Shown here piece after piece: positions 49,197 to 58,145 of a stretch of DNA of 64,000 nt; within the stretch, counting starts at the first letter, position 1, and the number at the start of each line of letters is the position of its first letter. The notes below the pieces were generated by a model. That model searched no databases. It was not told where the DNA came from and worked only from the letters and a program-made list of their open reading frames with translations. Made by a program: the position numbers and the translations under genes. Origin of the DNA: Neobacillus vireti (GTDB lineage: Bacteria; Bacillota; Bacilli; Bacillales; Cytobacillaceae); contig NZ_LDNB01000010.1 in assembly GCF_001026695.1 (NCBI RefSeq), positions 226,884-290,883 on the forward strand, read 5' to 3'.

Positions 49197-49440
49197 TGGC
49201 TGATGAGACCATCTTTCATGACCCGAGCGTGCTGTTATTGTCTGCTTCGGTCAATGAAACCACTTTCCATGGCCCAAGCGAGCTGCTTTTTACCTGTTTC
49301 GGTCAATGAAACCACTTTTCATGGCCCAAGCGAGCTGCTTTTTACCTGTTTCGGTCAATGGAACCACTTTTCATGGCCCAAGCGAGATGCTTTTTACCTG
49401 TTTCGGTCAATGGAACCACTTTTCATGGCTCTGTTATTAT
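49197..49440 (+). repeat. 52-bp tandem repeat, about five units
   Basis: The word ggtcaatg recurs at 49249, 49301, 49353 and 49405, an exact 52-bp period, preceded by a degenerate unit from 49197. A unit holds ccacttttcatggcccaagc and gagctgctttttacctgttt. As 52 is not a multiple of 3, reading frames through it are accidental. The stretch 48960-49787 holds no gene. Confidence 0.88.
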
Positions 49441-49474
49441 TCATTGTGGATTTTCGGGTAGGTATGAGATTTCT

Positions 49475-49665
49475 TAAGCGGAGAATTTCCTGCTAATGTA
49501 TATAGAGGAAGCTTAAGAAGCAGATATAAGCGGAGATATTCCGATTAACTGCTCTAAATTAGGCAAAATCCAACGATTTGGATAATATAAGCGGAAAAAC
49601 TCCCTTTATTTTTAAGGAAATATGGCTATTTCCCAATTTAAACGGAATTTTTCCGTTTATTTTTC
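49475..49665. repeat. Short AAGCGGA...TCCG palindromic repeats
   Basis: Several AT-rich elements of the form taagcggag-aatttcc, ataagcggag-atattccg, ataagcggaa-aaactccc and aaacggaatttttccgttta occur within 190 bp. Each is a small imperfect palindrome. They resemble intergenic repeats of Bacillus genomes; no gene is present. Confidence 0.6.
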
Positions 49666-49787
49666 AAACACAGTGAAATCAACATTCAGTTTTAACAAGT
49701 TTCAGCAATCACACAGGAAATAAAGTACCTGCCTTTCACTACGTTAATGCTTTTCTGCACTTGGGGTCAGGCACTGACTTTCGGACG

Positions 49788-50075
49788 CTAATTTATTGTG
49801 GATTTGCGCTTGTCTTTTACCTTTGAACCTAAATCCAATAGGAAAGCAATTGAAACAGAGATGACCGATAACACTAAAAAGGCCGTACTAACGATACCTG
49901 CTATTAACCAGCCCGAGCCAAACCAGATATACAGCCAACCTAATAAACCAACGATCAAGAAGCAGAGAGAGATGACATATTTTAAATTTTTCTTTTTTGG
50001 AAGATATAAATCAATTGCGTAAAAGCCATAAAGAACAACAAATACAATGAAAAAAACTATAACCCATCCGCTCAT
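49788..50075 (-). CDS. Small membrane protein of unknown function
   Basis: A 95-residue protein with three hydrophobic segments (WVIVFFIVFVVLYGFYAI, YVISLCFLIVGLLGWLYIWF, WLIAGIVSTAFLVLSVISV) and a basic tail (GSKVKDKRKSTIN). GGGAGG lies before ATG 50075. It stands alone. The family was not recognised. Confidence 0.7.
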   Translation of the reverse strand: MSGWVIVFFIVFVVLYGFYAIDLYLPKKKNLKYVISLCFLIVGLLGWLYIWFGSGWLIAGIVSTAFLVLSVISVSIAFLLDLGSKVKDKRKSTIN

Positions 50076-50216
50076 TCCTTCGACCTCCCATTCTCATATT
50101 CATAAGAGGCATTCCTCGCTTTCCATTATAAGACCACTTACTAAAATACTGATTAAACCTTTTAAAATAGCCTTACTTACCATAATCACCTAATAAAAAA
50201 TCATACAACTAAATGA

Positions 50217-50270
50217 TTTACATTTAATTTACACTTAGTTTATTAGAGATTAACAAGCAGCCTTTATACT
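50217..50270 (+). promoter_or_regulatory. Strong PhoP box and -10
   Basis: TTTACA (50217), TTTACA (50228), TTTATT (50239) and TTAACA (50250) repeat with exact 11-bp spacing, then TATACT (50265-50270) follows 9 bp later. This is the best match to a Bacillus Pho promoter in the window. The transcript should start near 50277. Confidence 0.78.
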
Positions 50271-50301
50271 GAAACTATAAAAGTCATGCCAATGGAGGTC
50301 C

Positions 50302-50361
50302 ATGATGATCGAATTCATGTTTAGACTGGTTATCCTCATTCCCATTTGCATAATTCTTTGA
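50302..50361 (+). CDS. Very short ORF (18-19 codons) downstream of the Pho box
   Basis: GGAGG (50294-50298) precedes two consecutive ATGs (50302, 50305). The peptide is MMIEFMFRLVILIPICIIL, largely hydrophobic, ending in TGA at 50359. The spacing to the second ATG is 6 nt. It is the only translatable frame with a ribosome site on the predicted Pho transcript. It could be a small membrane peptide, a leader, or the remnant of a lost gene. Confidence 0.4.
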   Translation: MMIEFMFRLVILIPICIIL

Positions 50362-50433
50362 CCTTAATCACTAACGAAAGCTTTTTTCTAAAAAATTTCT
50401 TCACAAATTGGAAACCTATTTTCAGCAAAATGC

Positions 50434-50509
50434 GGGATTTCAGGTTTTATTCTCACTCACCTTTTCATATACTTTGGATATTTTTGTACCAGCTGAAATC
50501 CCCTTTTTT
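50434..50509 (+). terminator. Terminator-like structure ending the Pho transcript
   Basis: GGGATTTCAG pairs perfectly with CTGAAATCCC, followed by six T. The 49-nt loop is long for a terminator. It would give an RNA of about 230 nt. The rest of 50362-50780 shows no gene. Confidence 0.45.
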
Positions 50510-50782
50510 AAACAACTACAAATTGGATTCACAATCATAATTATTTTCAAAGGATAAATAGGAAAATCCAATTCAGTTTCAAACAATTAGGATTATTTCA
50601 GGGTAAATATTACTGTTTATCTTTTATTATAACTAAGTTCCTTTGAGTTTCCCTTACAATTATTTAAATTTACTGAACTTTACAGTTTATTACTGTTTGA
50701 TTTTTGATGTCATGAAGTACTATCTATTTGACAGAATACTAAATCAAATGTAACGTAATTAATAATTAAATAGTTTAGAATA

Positions 50783-50937
50783 CTCTTATCAAGAGAGGTG
50801 GAGGGACTGGCCCCGCGATACCTCGGCAGCAGACTTTCGTTAGTACTGTGCCAATTCCAGGAGCGATTTGCTTGAAGATAAGAAGTGAAACAATGCCGTT
50901 AATGATTTCCTCTTCTTATTTATGAGAAGAGGTTTTT
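50783..50937 (+). ncRNA. SAM-I riboswitch (S-box) with terminator
   Basis: Conserved S-box elements: ctcttatcaagagaggtggagg, split across P1 and P2, gactggccc, cctcggcagc, gtgccaattcc and the closing gataag that pairs with cttatc. The expression platform ends in CCTCTTCT-N8-AGAAGAGG followed by TTTTT (50909-50937). SAM binding should stop transcription of the methionine-pathway gene downstream. Confidence 0.93.
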
Positions 50938-50966
50938 AAATTTTTTAGAGAAAGAAGGAATTTCAC

Positions 50967-52088
50967 ATGATAAAGACAGCAGTGAAAGCACCATTTAAAG
51001 CCGATCATGTAGGCAGCTTTTTAAGAACAGAACCAATTAAAGAGGCAAGAAAAGCTTTTGCAAATGGAGAAATTGATAAATTTGCCTTAAAGACGATAGA
51101 GGATCAAGAAATTGAGAAACTTGTCCAAAAACAAATTGAAGTTGGCCTTAACTCCATCACAGACGGTGAGTTTAGACGTTCATGGTGGCACTTGGATTTC
51201 TTATCAGGCTTAGATGGCGTAGAAGAGTTTGAAACGGAATATATTAGTAACTTCCAAGGAGCGAAAACAAAAAATAAAGCCATTAAAGTTGTTGGTAAAG
51301 TAGACTTCAATGATCATTATATGTTAGATCATTTCAAGTTCTTAAAACAGGCAGTCGATCGCTATGGCGATGGTAGTCAAGTGGCTAAGTTTTCGATTCC
51401 AAGCCCTAATATGTTATTTACCAGAATTCAGGGGGATGAATATTATAACGATAACAGAGAACAGTTCTTTCATGATACAGTTGTGGCTTACCAAAAGGCT
51501 ATTCAAGCCTTCTATGACGCAGGGTGCCGATATTTACAATTAGATGATACTTCTTGGATTGATTTTGTTTCGGAAGAACGGATTCAAGCAGTCGTTGAAA
51601 AACTTAATATGGAAGTGCAGGATATCATCGAAACAAGAGTACGCTGTTTAAATGAAGCCATTTCTAAAAAACCTGAAGATATGGTGATCACGATGCATAT
51701 TTGCCGTGGAAACTTTAGGTCAACTTATATAACTAGCGGCGGTTACGATCAGATCTCTGATGCCATATTTGCAGATTTAAAGGTAGATGGACTCTTCTTA
51801 GAATATGATGACGGGCGCTCGGGAGATTTTGAACCATTAAAAAGCTTTAAACGAGCTGACCAAAAGGTTATCCTAGGATTAATCACTTCTAAATTCCCGG
51901 AACTAGAAGACCCTGATACGATTAGAGAAAGAATTAAACAAGCAAGCCGTTTTATTCCTTTAGAGAACTTAGCATTAAGTCCTCAATGCGGCTTTGCAAG
52001 TACGGAGGAAGGCAACAATTTAACCGAAGAAGATCAATGGAATAAGATAAAACACGTCATTACTATTGCTGAAAGTGTTTGGGAATAA
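50967..52088 (+). CDS. MetE C-terminal-like methyltransferase (YxjG/YxjH family)
   Basis: A 373-residue TIM-barrel protein resembling the catalytic half of cobalamin-independent methionine synthase. KADHVGSFLRTEPIKEAR opens it; zinc-site residues are His and Cys in TMHICRGN, Glu in LEYDDGRSGDF and Cys in LSPQCGFAST; GCRYLQLDDTSW is also typical. It probably transfers methyl groups to homocysteine or a related thiol. A SAM riboswitch lies directly upstream, as for yxjG and yxjH in B. subtilis. RBS AGAAGGAA precedes ATG 50967. It is monocistronic. Confidence 0.9.
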   Translation: MIKTAVKAPFKADHVGSFLRTEPIKEARKAFANGEIDKFALKTIEDQEIEKLVQKQIEVGLNSITDGEFRRSWWHLDFLSGLDGVEEFETEYISNFQGAKTKNKAIKVVGKVDFNDHYMLDHFKFLKQAVDRYGDGSQVAKFSIPSPNMLFTRIQGDEYYNDNREQFFHDTVVAYQKAIQAFYDAGCRYLQLDDTSWIDFVSEERIQAVVEKLNMEVQDIIETRVRCLNEAISKKPEDMVITMHICRGNFRSTYITSGGYDQISDAIFADLKVDGLFLEYDDGRSGDFEPLKSFKRADQKVILGLITSKFPELEDPDTIRERIKQASRFIPLENLALSPQCGFASTEEGNNLTEEDQWNKIKHVITIAESVWE

Positions 52089-52179
52089 ACCATGGGTACG
52101 GTTCTGTTGGCCTCAAAACAGAATATTCCTAGCAAAAAACTAACATGAGTTTCAACTTCCAACCCATGCATGGAAAATC

Positions 52180-52212
52180 AGACCTTGCTTTACAGTAGCA
52201 AGGTCTCTTTTT
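52180..52212 (+). terminator. Terminator after the yxjG-like gene
   Basis: AGACCTTGC and GCAAGGTCT form a perfect 9-bp stem with a 9-nt loop, followed by CTTTTT. Confidence 0.88.
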
Positions 52213-52231
52213 AAAAATATCTTAAAAAATA

Positions 52232-53407
52232 TCAAAAGAAATCCAAAAATGATGATTTAAGTGCTGGAACCATTTTTTCAAAAAGTTCAATTTCTGTCTT
52301 GGAACCTTTCAAGTATCCCATGTCATAAAGCTCCATTGGTCTTTTGTAACCGAATAGAATCGTTGAAAGAGAATTGATGTTTAATTGAATCCCTTTTTTC
52401 GGAGGGTGAGCACATTGAGCTCCGGCCTTTTCTTTATATACCTTGAGTTCTCCCTGTCCGAGCAAATAGCTTCCATTATTCCAGGGTGCATGAAAATCCT
52501 CAAGATGCAGGAATAGGGACTCACTGTCCGGAGTAAACGGAAATCTCCGCAAACACTCCTCAGCATTTACGACCCTCGCCATAAAATACGGATATAACTC
52601 TGTTTTCACCTTTGGCTGTGTCATAAAATATGGGAACGACTCATGAACTGGAAGGGTAATTGTTACGGTCTCCACCATGGAATCATGCTGGCAGATGAAA
52701 TTCCAAAGCCCGATTCTTCCTTCGTGGTCAAGAGCAACGAGCTCCTCCACCGTCATTTTTCTTTCCTTTACCTCGTAAAGAATATAGCCTTTGGCCTCTT
52801 GGTTGGAATTGTAATAAACAGCCAGCTGCGAATCTTCACCGTATATCTTCTGTTTCCACCAATTTGAATCGCGTTTGAGCATTCCTGTATATTGAGTGCA
52901 AAATTGGTCGTAAATCTTTTCGATCTCTTCATTATGAGTCTCTTTTGTATATCTTCTGATAAATCCTGGCTGCATTTCGAGGAACTTTAGGTCGATTTTT
53001 TCAATCGTTACCTTTTTCTGTTCACTTAATATTTCCCAGCCATATTTCCGATAGAAAGAGATATCAAATGGGTGTAATAAAGACACTATCTGACCATTAT
53101 TTTGCATGTGTTTTAACGACTCAATCATCAATGTTTTTATATAACCATTTCGTCTATATTCCGGGTAGGAAGCGACTCCTGCAATTCCCCCCATTTCCCA
53201 TTCAGCTTCCTTCATGAAAACTTTTAGCGGAATCATGTGCAATTTGGCCGCCAACCTATTGTCATCCCATATTCCTAAAATCTTATGGTCTTTCAAAGAT
53301 TCTTTTCTAGCTGGTTTGTCAGCTTCAGGAACCTTATATTGAAACGCATACTCTGATAGTTTGATTGCTTCTAAGTATTCATTTTCTGTCACTTCTCTAA
53401 CTAACAT
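52232..53407 (-). CDS. Eis-like GNAT acetyltransferase
   Basis: A 391-residue protein with the three-part Eis layout. The N-terminal GNAT domain has MGGIAGVASYPEYRRNGYIK (motif A) and LLHPFDISFYRKYGWEI; a second GNAT-like domain follows, and the C-terminal SCP2-like region ends near NINSLSTILFGYKRP. The free C-terminal carboxylate of Eis enzymes acts in catalysis; here the protein ends in SSFLDFF. The family acetylates aminoglycosides, polyamines or proteins. ATG 53407 is favoured, with AAGGGG 10 nt upstream, over 53434. It is monocistronic; physiological substrate unknown. Confidence 0.85.
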   Translation of the reverse strand: MLVREVTENEYLEAIKLSEYAFQYKVPEADKPARKESLKDHKILGIWDDNRLAAKLHMIPLKVFMKEAEWEMGGIAGVASYPEYRRNGYIKTLMIESLKHMQNNGQIVSLLHPFDISFYRKYGWEILSEQKKVTIEKIDLKFLEMQPGFIRRYTKETHNEEIEKIYDQFCTQYTGMLKRDSNWWKQKIYGEDSQLAVYYNSNQEAKGYILYEVKERKMTVEELVALDHEGRIGLWNFICQHDSMVETVTITLPVHESFPYFMTQPKVKTELYPYFMARVVNAEECLRRFPFTPDSESLFLHLEDFHAPWNNGSYLLGQGELKVYKEKAGAQCAHPPKKGIQLNINSLSTILFGYKRPMELYDMGYLKGSKTEIELFEKMVPALKSSFLDFF

Positions 53408-53533
53408 TGCTCCCCATCCCCTTCTTTTCGCCATCTAGATATCAATAGTTTGGGTCAATTGCGAAGTAACTAAACAACTTCTTCTTTAACTATCGCCGCC
53501 AAGTTACTTGAATAAGAGAAATTTCTTTCCACC

Positions 53534-54100
53534 TCATAAAAACAAAGCACTCGATTTTTCTTTTATAATATTTGCATATTGTTCAATTTCGTTTAATATC
53601 CTTGCTCTACCCTTTTCACTTTGCGTCCATTTGGTAGGTATAATATCTCTATTATCTTGGAGTGGTAATACATCTAAAACCTTATCGTCATTTGCATAGA
53701 TAGAAGCCAAGAAATAGAATCGTTTACAAAAGAATGATTTTCCAGCCAATAAGATATTTTTATTACTAGTGTTGTTGAGAAAACTAAATGCTGATTGAAT
53801 TACACCGTCTACCCCTTTTATCCCGTTACTAGTAGGAATTGGCATTAGTTTTTTCTTTTCGATACCTTTTTTTATTAAAAGTGGGGAATAAAAATCAAAT
53901 TCACTACATTTTAAGAAATCATTATAAACTTCGGGAATCATAATTAAATTTGCTCCAGATTTCTCATAGAAATTCAATAATTGTTCATTTAGCTCTGGAA
54001 AGTGACCTGGATGATAAAGAATAACATCAGGTTTTTCAAAAAGATTAATTCTATCCATAAATACCATTTCATCTATGCATTCAATTGCTGATTTATTCAC
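53534..54100 (-). CDS. Uncharacterised protein, possibly DUF218 (YdcF)-like
   Basis: A 188-residue soluble protein. PDVILYHPGHFPELNEQLLNFY, taken as a strand-helix opening, then LIMIPEVYNDF, SNGIKGVDGVIQSAFSF and NKNILLAGKSFFCKRFYF suggest an alternating alpha/beta fold like YdcF/DUF218 proteins, whose usual E-x-x-S-x-N-T motif is not visible. The assignment is tentative. It has no signal peptide and stands alone; its base composition is AT-rich like the next two small genes. Confidence 0.6.
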   Translation of the reverse strand: MNKSAIECIDEMVFMDRINLFEKPDVILYHPGHFPELNEQLLNFYEKSGANLIMIPEVYNDFLKCSEFDFYSPLLIKKGIEKKKLMPIPTSNGIKGVDGVIQSAFSFLNNTSNKNILLAGKSFFCKRFYFLASIYANDDKVLDVLPLQDNRDIIPTKWTQSEKGRARILNEIEQYANIIKEKSSALFL

Positions 54101-54315
54101 TGTCTGGCTCCCCCGTCAATATATGTATTAAATTAGCATTAACTCCTTTTTAAATTCTCTACACATAACAAAAGCTCCTTCTCCTACATCAACTATACTG
54201 TTCCATTAGCCCGATAACAAAAAAAGATCACCGCAGCGATCCCAGTCTCAACCTCTTGCACCTGTTATTCGAACATGAATAAAGCGACCCTAAAAGGAGC
54301 TACACTACTCGTTGC

Positions 54316-54504
54316 TTAATTTGTTTGTAACTTTCTTAGTATTACACCGTTTGCAATAACTCCAATTAACCCAGCAATTGCGAAAATATATGCTACATAC
54401 AAAGGTGTTGAAGAAAGTGATTCTGTAAGTATTCTAAACATACCAACAGCAAAAATAAGTAAACTACATACAAGTGTAATAATTGTCCGAGTTTTATTTT
54501 TCAT
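54316..54504 (-). CDS. Small two-TM membrane protein
   Basis: A 62-residue protein: a basic start (MKNKTRT), then two hydrophobic segments (IITLVCSLLIFAVGMFRIL and LYVAYIFAIAGLIGVIANGVI) and the tail LRKLQTN. TAGGAG lies 9 nt before the ATG. Family unrecognised; this hairpin-membrane design is common among small Bacillus proteins. Confidence 0.65.
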   Translation of the reverse strand: MKNKTRTIITLVCSLLIFAVGMFRILTESLSSTPLYVAYIFAIAGLIGVIANGVILRKLQTN

Positions 54505-54732
54505 TATTCAACACTCCTAAAAGTAAAAAAATTCCTAGTAATAGATTAACATAAACAACATTTTGTGTTAACAATTACTTAAATTAAACTCCCATTAGTA
54601 AAAAAGCGTCTTCACTTATTGTAGATACGTACCCCGATAGTTCGATAACAAAAAAGGAATTTCAGTCACAATCCCTCTTCTAAAAACTCCTTATTCCCCC
54701 GAAATAACCTTTCTATTATAAATACTCATTAC

Positions 54733-55038
54733 TCACCCTACTCTATAATAAATTGGTATCTTAATCATTTTATTCTTAAAATCAATCTTCGGAGGTAATT
54801 CAGATGAGGTTTTTTTTAGTTCGATTACCCCTACATCGGTAATGCTAAAACGAGCTATATATTCATCATTATTATTAATAATTACAAATTCGTCTTTATT
54901 TTTAAATAAAGCAAAATTGAATTGCATTATGAGTTGCCAATTGTGAACTAAATTGTATTTTTCTAAAGGGATGATTTGTTCTTCCACCATTTTTTCTTCA
55001 TTTGGCTTTTGTTTTTGTTTATTATCATTCCCCGCCAA
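54733..55038 (-). CDS. Hypothetical soluble protein
   Basis: A 101-residue protein with a charged, Lys/Gln-rich start (NDNKQKQKPNEEKMVEEQ) followed by a probable beta-rich domain (FNFALFKNKDEFVIINNNDEY, IARFSITDVGVIELK, KIPIYYRVG). The start is TTG 55038, with AGAGGAG 9 nt upstream. There is no signal or membrane segment. Family and function unknown. Confidence 0.55.
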   Translation of the reverse strand: MAGNDNKQKQKPNEEKMVEEQIIPLEKYNLVHNWQLIMQFNFALFKNKDEFVIINNNDEYIARFSITDVGVIELKKTSSELPPKIDFKNKMIKIPIYYRVG

Positions 55039-55146
55039 TGACTTCTTCTCCTCTCTTTGCTACTCATTTAGATAAACTATGAATGGTTTTGTCTCCGAGT
55101 GTGGATGTTTGTCCCAAAAATATAAAAAGAGTCTATAAATAGCTCT

Positions 55147-55182
55147 AAAAAAGTGTTTGCATGTATTGCAGACACTTTTTTA
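55147..55182. terminator. Bidirectional terminator-like hairpin
   Basis: AAAAAAGTGTTTGCA pairs with TGCAGACACTTTTTT (one mismatch) around a 5-nt loop. No gene ends right beside it; it lies between two promoter regions. Confidence 0.65.
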
Positions 55183-55364
55183 TTAATAATCATTGTATAC
55201 CCCCTTATTGTTCCACTATCCAGCCCCTTTTGGTGAACAAGAACCTATGTTGAACATAGATTCCCAAAGGGTGTAAACGTAGCGATTAACTTAGAATATG
55301 ATATGTCTGAAACCGCCAGTATTGGCCTAGGGAAAATTCATTATCCATTAATGGAGGGAACCAT

Positions 55365-55940
55365 ATGACTACCTTAATTATTTATGCCCACTCAAATAAG
55401 GATAGCCTTAATCATGCGATTTTAGAGAACGTCATGAAAGGGTTAAAGGAAGCCAAACGGAAATTTGAATTAATTGATTTATACGCGGAGAAATTCAATC
55501 CTGTTTTAGTCATCGATAATCAGCAAAAATTAAGGGATTTAATGCATGATCCATATACTGAAAAGTATCGAAAAAAAATTGAGCAGGCTGACCAGTTAAT
55601 TTTCATTTACCCGATTTGGTGGTATGGCGTACCCGCCATTTTAAAAGGTTTTTTTGATCGCGTGTTTGTTTCCGGATTTGCGTATCAACACAAAGGAATA
55701 TTTCCGAAAGGCTTATTGAAGAATAAATCGGCATGGGTTATTTATACCATCGATGCTCCCTCTTTATTTATTCGATTGTTTAGAAAAAATGTCGAATGGA
55801 TTGTTGTAAGAGATTACATTTTAAAATTCTGCGGCATTAAAAATATCAAAAGAACTCGATTAACGTCTGTTAAACATTCTACCTATAAAACTCGGCAGAA
55901 ATGGCTTCAAAAAATCTACCAGCTCGCAAAAGTGATTTGA
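55365..55940 (+). CDS. Flavodoxin-fold NAD(P)H oxidoreductase (KefF/YwrO-like)
   Basis: A 191-residue flavoprotein of the NQO1/KefF family. TTLIIYAHSNKDSLNHAIL binds the FMN phosphate; ADQLIFIYPIWWYGVPAILKG, the flavin-ring segment, is followed by FFDRVFVSGFAY, a family hallmark. It reduces quinones by two electrons using NAD(P)H. RBS GGAGGG lies 6 nt before ATG. It stands alone; no linked potassium efflux gene is present. Confidence 0.9.
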   Translation: MTTLIIYAHSNKDSLNHAILENVMKGLKEAKRKFELIDLYAEKFNPVLVIDNQQKLRDLMHDPYTEKYRKKIEQADQLIFIYPIWWYGVPAILKGFFDRVFVSGFAYQHKGIFPKGLLKNKSAWVIYTIDAPSLFIRLFRKNVEWIVVRDYILKFCGIKNIKRTRLTSVKHSTYKTRQKWLQKIYQLAKVI

Positions 55941-56119
55941 GCATATGGGATTGCACGTCCAAAATAAGTGAAGTTAAAAAGGAGCGCGAAATTTGTGCTC
56001 CTTTTCTCACTAAAATTATGACTAATTGTTTTGATTTTTTTACTCTCATTAAATAATGCATATTCATATTACTAGATGAATATGAATACATAGTGAGTTT
56101 TTGAAAGAGGGTGGGTATC

Positions 56120-57991
56120 ATGATGGATCGGGTAAATGCGGAAATCAACCGAATCACCGATCAGTTCATTAAGGACCAATCAGATGACGGGTCCTGGCAA
56201 TATCCCTTCGAGACCGGAATCGCAACAGACTGCAGTATGATTATCCTATTACGGACATTGGAGATAAATGATGAGGAGTTCATAAAAGATTTGGTGAAAC
56301 GTATCGCAGGAAAACAGCAGGAAGATGGGTCATGGAAGCTGTTTCATGACGAAGAAAAAGGAAATCTGACAGCCACAGTGGAAGCTTATTATGCCCTTCT
56401 TTATTCTGGTTACCGCGATCGAAAAGACCAGGAAATCCAGGCTGCAAGAAGGTTTATTATGGCCAACGGAGGGGCTACGGAAGTCCATATGTTTTTGAAA
56501 ATCATGTTGGCCATAACAGGACAATGTGAGTGGCCGCACTTCCCCATTAATATTGAAGTGATGCTTTTACCAGACTCCTTTCCCATCAATCTTTTTGACC
56601 TCTCCGTGTACGGAAGAGCGAACATTATCCCGTTTTTGATTCTCGCCAATACGAATTTTCGTAGGAGAACGCCTCGATCGCCCAATCTCTCCGATTTGTT
56701 TCAAAATAAAGCTGTTCGTTTTTTTACAGAGGATCAAGCAGAAGAGGCCCGCTCGGTAATCAAATGGATTAAACAGGGGATTAAGGGTCTGAAATCCCAT
56801 GTAAATCTTCGCGAATTATCATTATATCGTGCCGAAAAATATATGCTGGACCGAATCGAACCGGACGGCACCTATTTAAATTATTCCAGCTCAACTCTTC
56901 TAATGATTTTTGCCTTACTGGCGAGGGGGTATTCGAATACACATCCAGTGATTACTCGTGCTGTGCAAGGTTTAAAAGCGATGACCTGCAGGATTGACGG
57001 AGAACTTCACTGCCAATATACGACTGCTACGGTATGGAACACGACGTTAATTAGTTATGCTCTGCAAGAATCCGGTGTCCCCTATTCAGCGGATACCGTC
57101 CAGAAGGCAAACCAATATATCCTCTCCCGTCAACATATCAAATACGGGGATTGGGTCATTCATGACCCGAACTTGTTGCCTGGAGGCTGGGGCTTTGCGG
57201 ACATGAATACAATCCATCCGGATATTGACGACACAACGGCAGCACTAAGAGCGATTCGAACTTTGGCTATCGAACAGGTAGATTGTCGGCAGGCATGGGA
57301 TCGCGGAATCAACTGGCTCATTTCCATACAAAACAATGACGGTGGCTGGGCAGCATTCGAAAAGAACGTGAACAAGAAAATATTGAATCTGTTACCGATC
57401 GAGGGCGGAAAAGATTTGTTGATTGATCCGTCGACGGTTGATTTAACAGGAAGGACATTAGAGTTTTTTGGGAACTATACGCATTTGGATTTTCACCATC
57501 CCATGGTTAAACGTGGGATTCGTTGGCTGTTAAAGAATCAAAATTCGGATGGTTCTTGGGTAGGGCGCTGGGGCGTCTATATTTATGGCACATGGGCGGC
57601 TGTAACGGGATTGGTTGCGGTTGGGGTTTCCCCTAATCATCCATCCATTCAGAAGGCTGTAAACTGGTTAAAAGCTATTCAAAATCAAGACGGTGGTTGG
57701 GGAGAATCCTGTAAGAGTGATATCGATAATTGTTATGTGCCGCTCTGCGAAAGTACCCGCACTCATACAGCATGGGCCCTTGACACACTTATCTCGGCCG
57801 CGACTGATGTCACACCTGAAATTGAACACGGTGCAGCATTTTTAGTGGACGGAAAAGAAAAAGATTGGACAAAGACCTATCCAAAAGGAAGGGGAATGGC
57901 GGGATCCTTTTATCTCAATTATCATTGTTATGAATACGTTTTTCCATTCCTGGCCCTGGCGCATTATAAAAATTTAGCTGAAGGGAGTTAA
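56120..57991 (+). CDS. sqhC: Squalene-hopene-type cyclase (probable sporulenol synthase)
   Basis: A 623-residue terpene cyclase. The catalytic acid motif is HPDIDDTTAALRA (DxDD), and QW repeats occur throughout (QSDDGSW, QQEDGSW, QNNDGGW, QNSDGSW, QNQDGGWGES). Length and motifs match the B. subtilis sporulenol synthase, which cyclises tetraprenyl-beta-curcumene to C35 terpenoids during sporulation. The enzyme is monotopic on the inner membrane face. ATG 56120, or ATG 56123, follows GAGGGTGG. It is alone on the plus strand; no squalene synthase is nearby, which fits a C35 rather than hopanoid role. Confidence 0.9.
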   Translation: MMDRVNAEINRITDQFIKDQSDDGSWQYPFETGIATDCSMIILLRTLEINDEEFIKDLVKRIAGKQQEDGSWKLFHDEEKGNLTATVEAYYALLYSGYRDRKDQEIQAARRFIMANGGATEVHMFLKIMLAITGQCEWPHFPINIEVMLLPDSFPINLFDLSVYGRANIIPFLILANTNFRRRTPRSPNLSDLFQNKAVRFFTEDQAEEARSVIKWIKQGIKGLKSHVNLRELSLYRAEKYMLDRIEPDGTYLNYSSSTLLMIFALLARGYSNTHPVITRAVQGLKAMTCRIDGELHCQYTTATVWNTTLISYALQESGVPYSADTVQKANQYILSRQHIKYGDWVIHDPNLLPGGWGFADMNTIHPDIDDTTAALRAIRTLAIEQVDCRQAWDRGINWLISIQNNDGGWAAFEKNVNKKILNLLPIEGGKDLLIDPSTVDLTGRTLEFFGNYTHLDFHHPMVKRGIRWLLKNQNSDGSWVGRWGVYIYGTWAAVTGLVAVGVSPNHPSIQKAVNWLKAIQNQDGGWGESCKSDIDNCYVPLCESTRTHTAWALDTLISAATDVTPEIEHGAAFLVDGKEKDWTKTYPKGRGMAGSFYLNYHCYEYVFPFLALAHYKNLAEGS

Positions 57992-58145
57992 AAACAGAGC
58001 GAGTTGGCAGTTAGGAATGCTAGATAGAGTGATTAAACATATAGGCTGGCATATTTTTATATCCTGTCCCATACACTGAACAAAACTACAACCATACAAA
58101 GTCTTGATGAAATACAAATTATTTCCAACAAGCAGGAGGCAAAAG

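Noticed and set aside
49140..49496. 118-codon plus-strand frame
   Set aside because: It runs through a 52-bp tandem repeat so each unit is read in a different frame; no ribosome site and no protein-like pattern.
50346..50540. 64-codon plus-strand frame after the Pho-box promoter
   Set aside because: No ribosome site, composition typical of non-coding AT-rich DNA, and it spans the terminator-like structure; the micro-ORF at 50302 is the better candidate.
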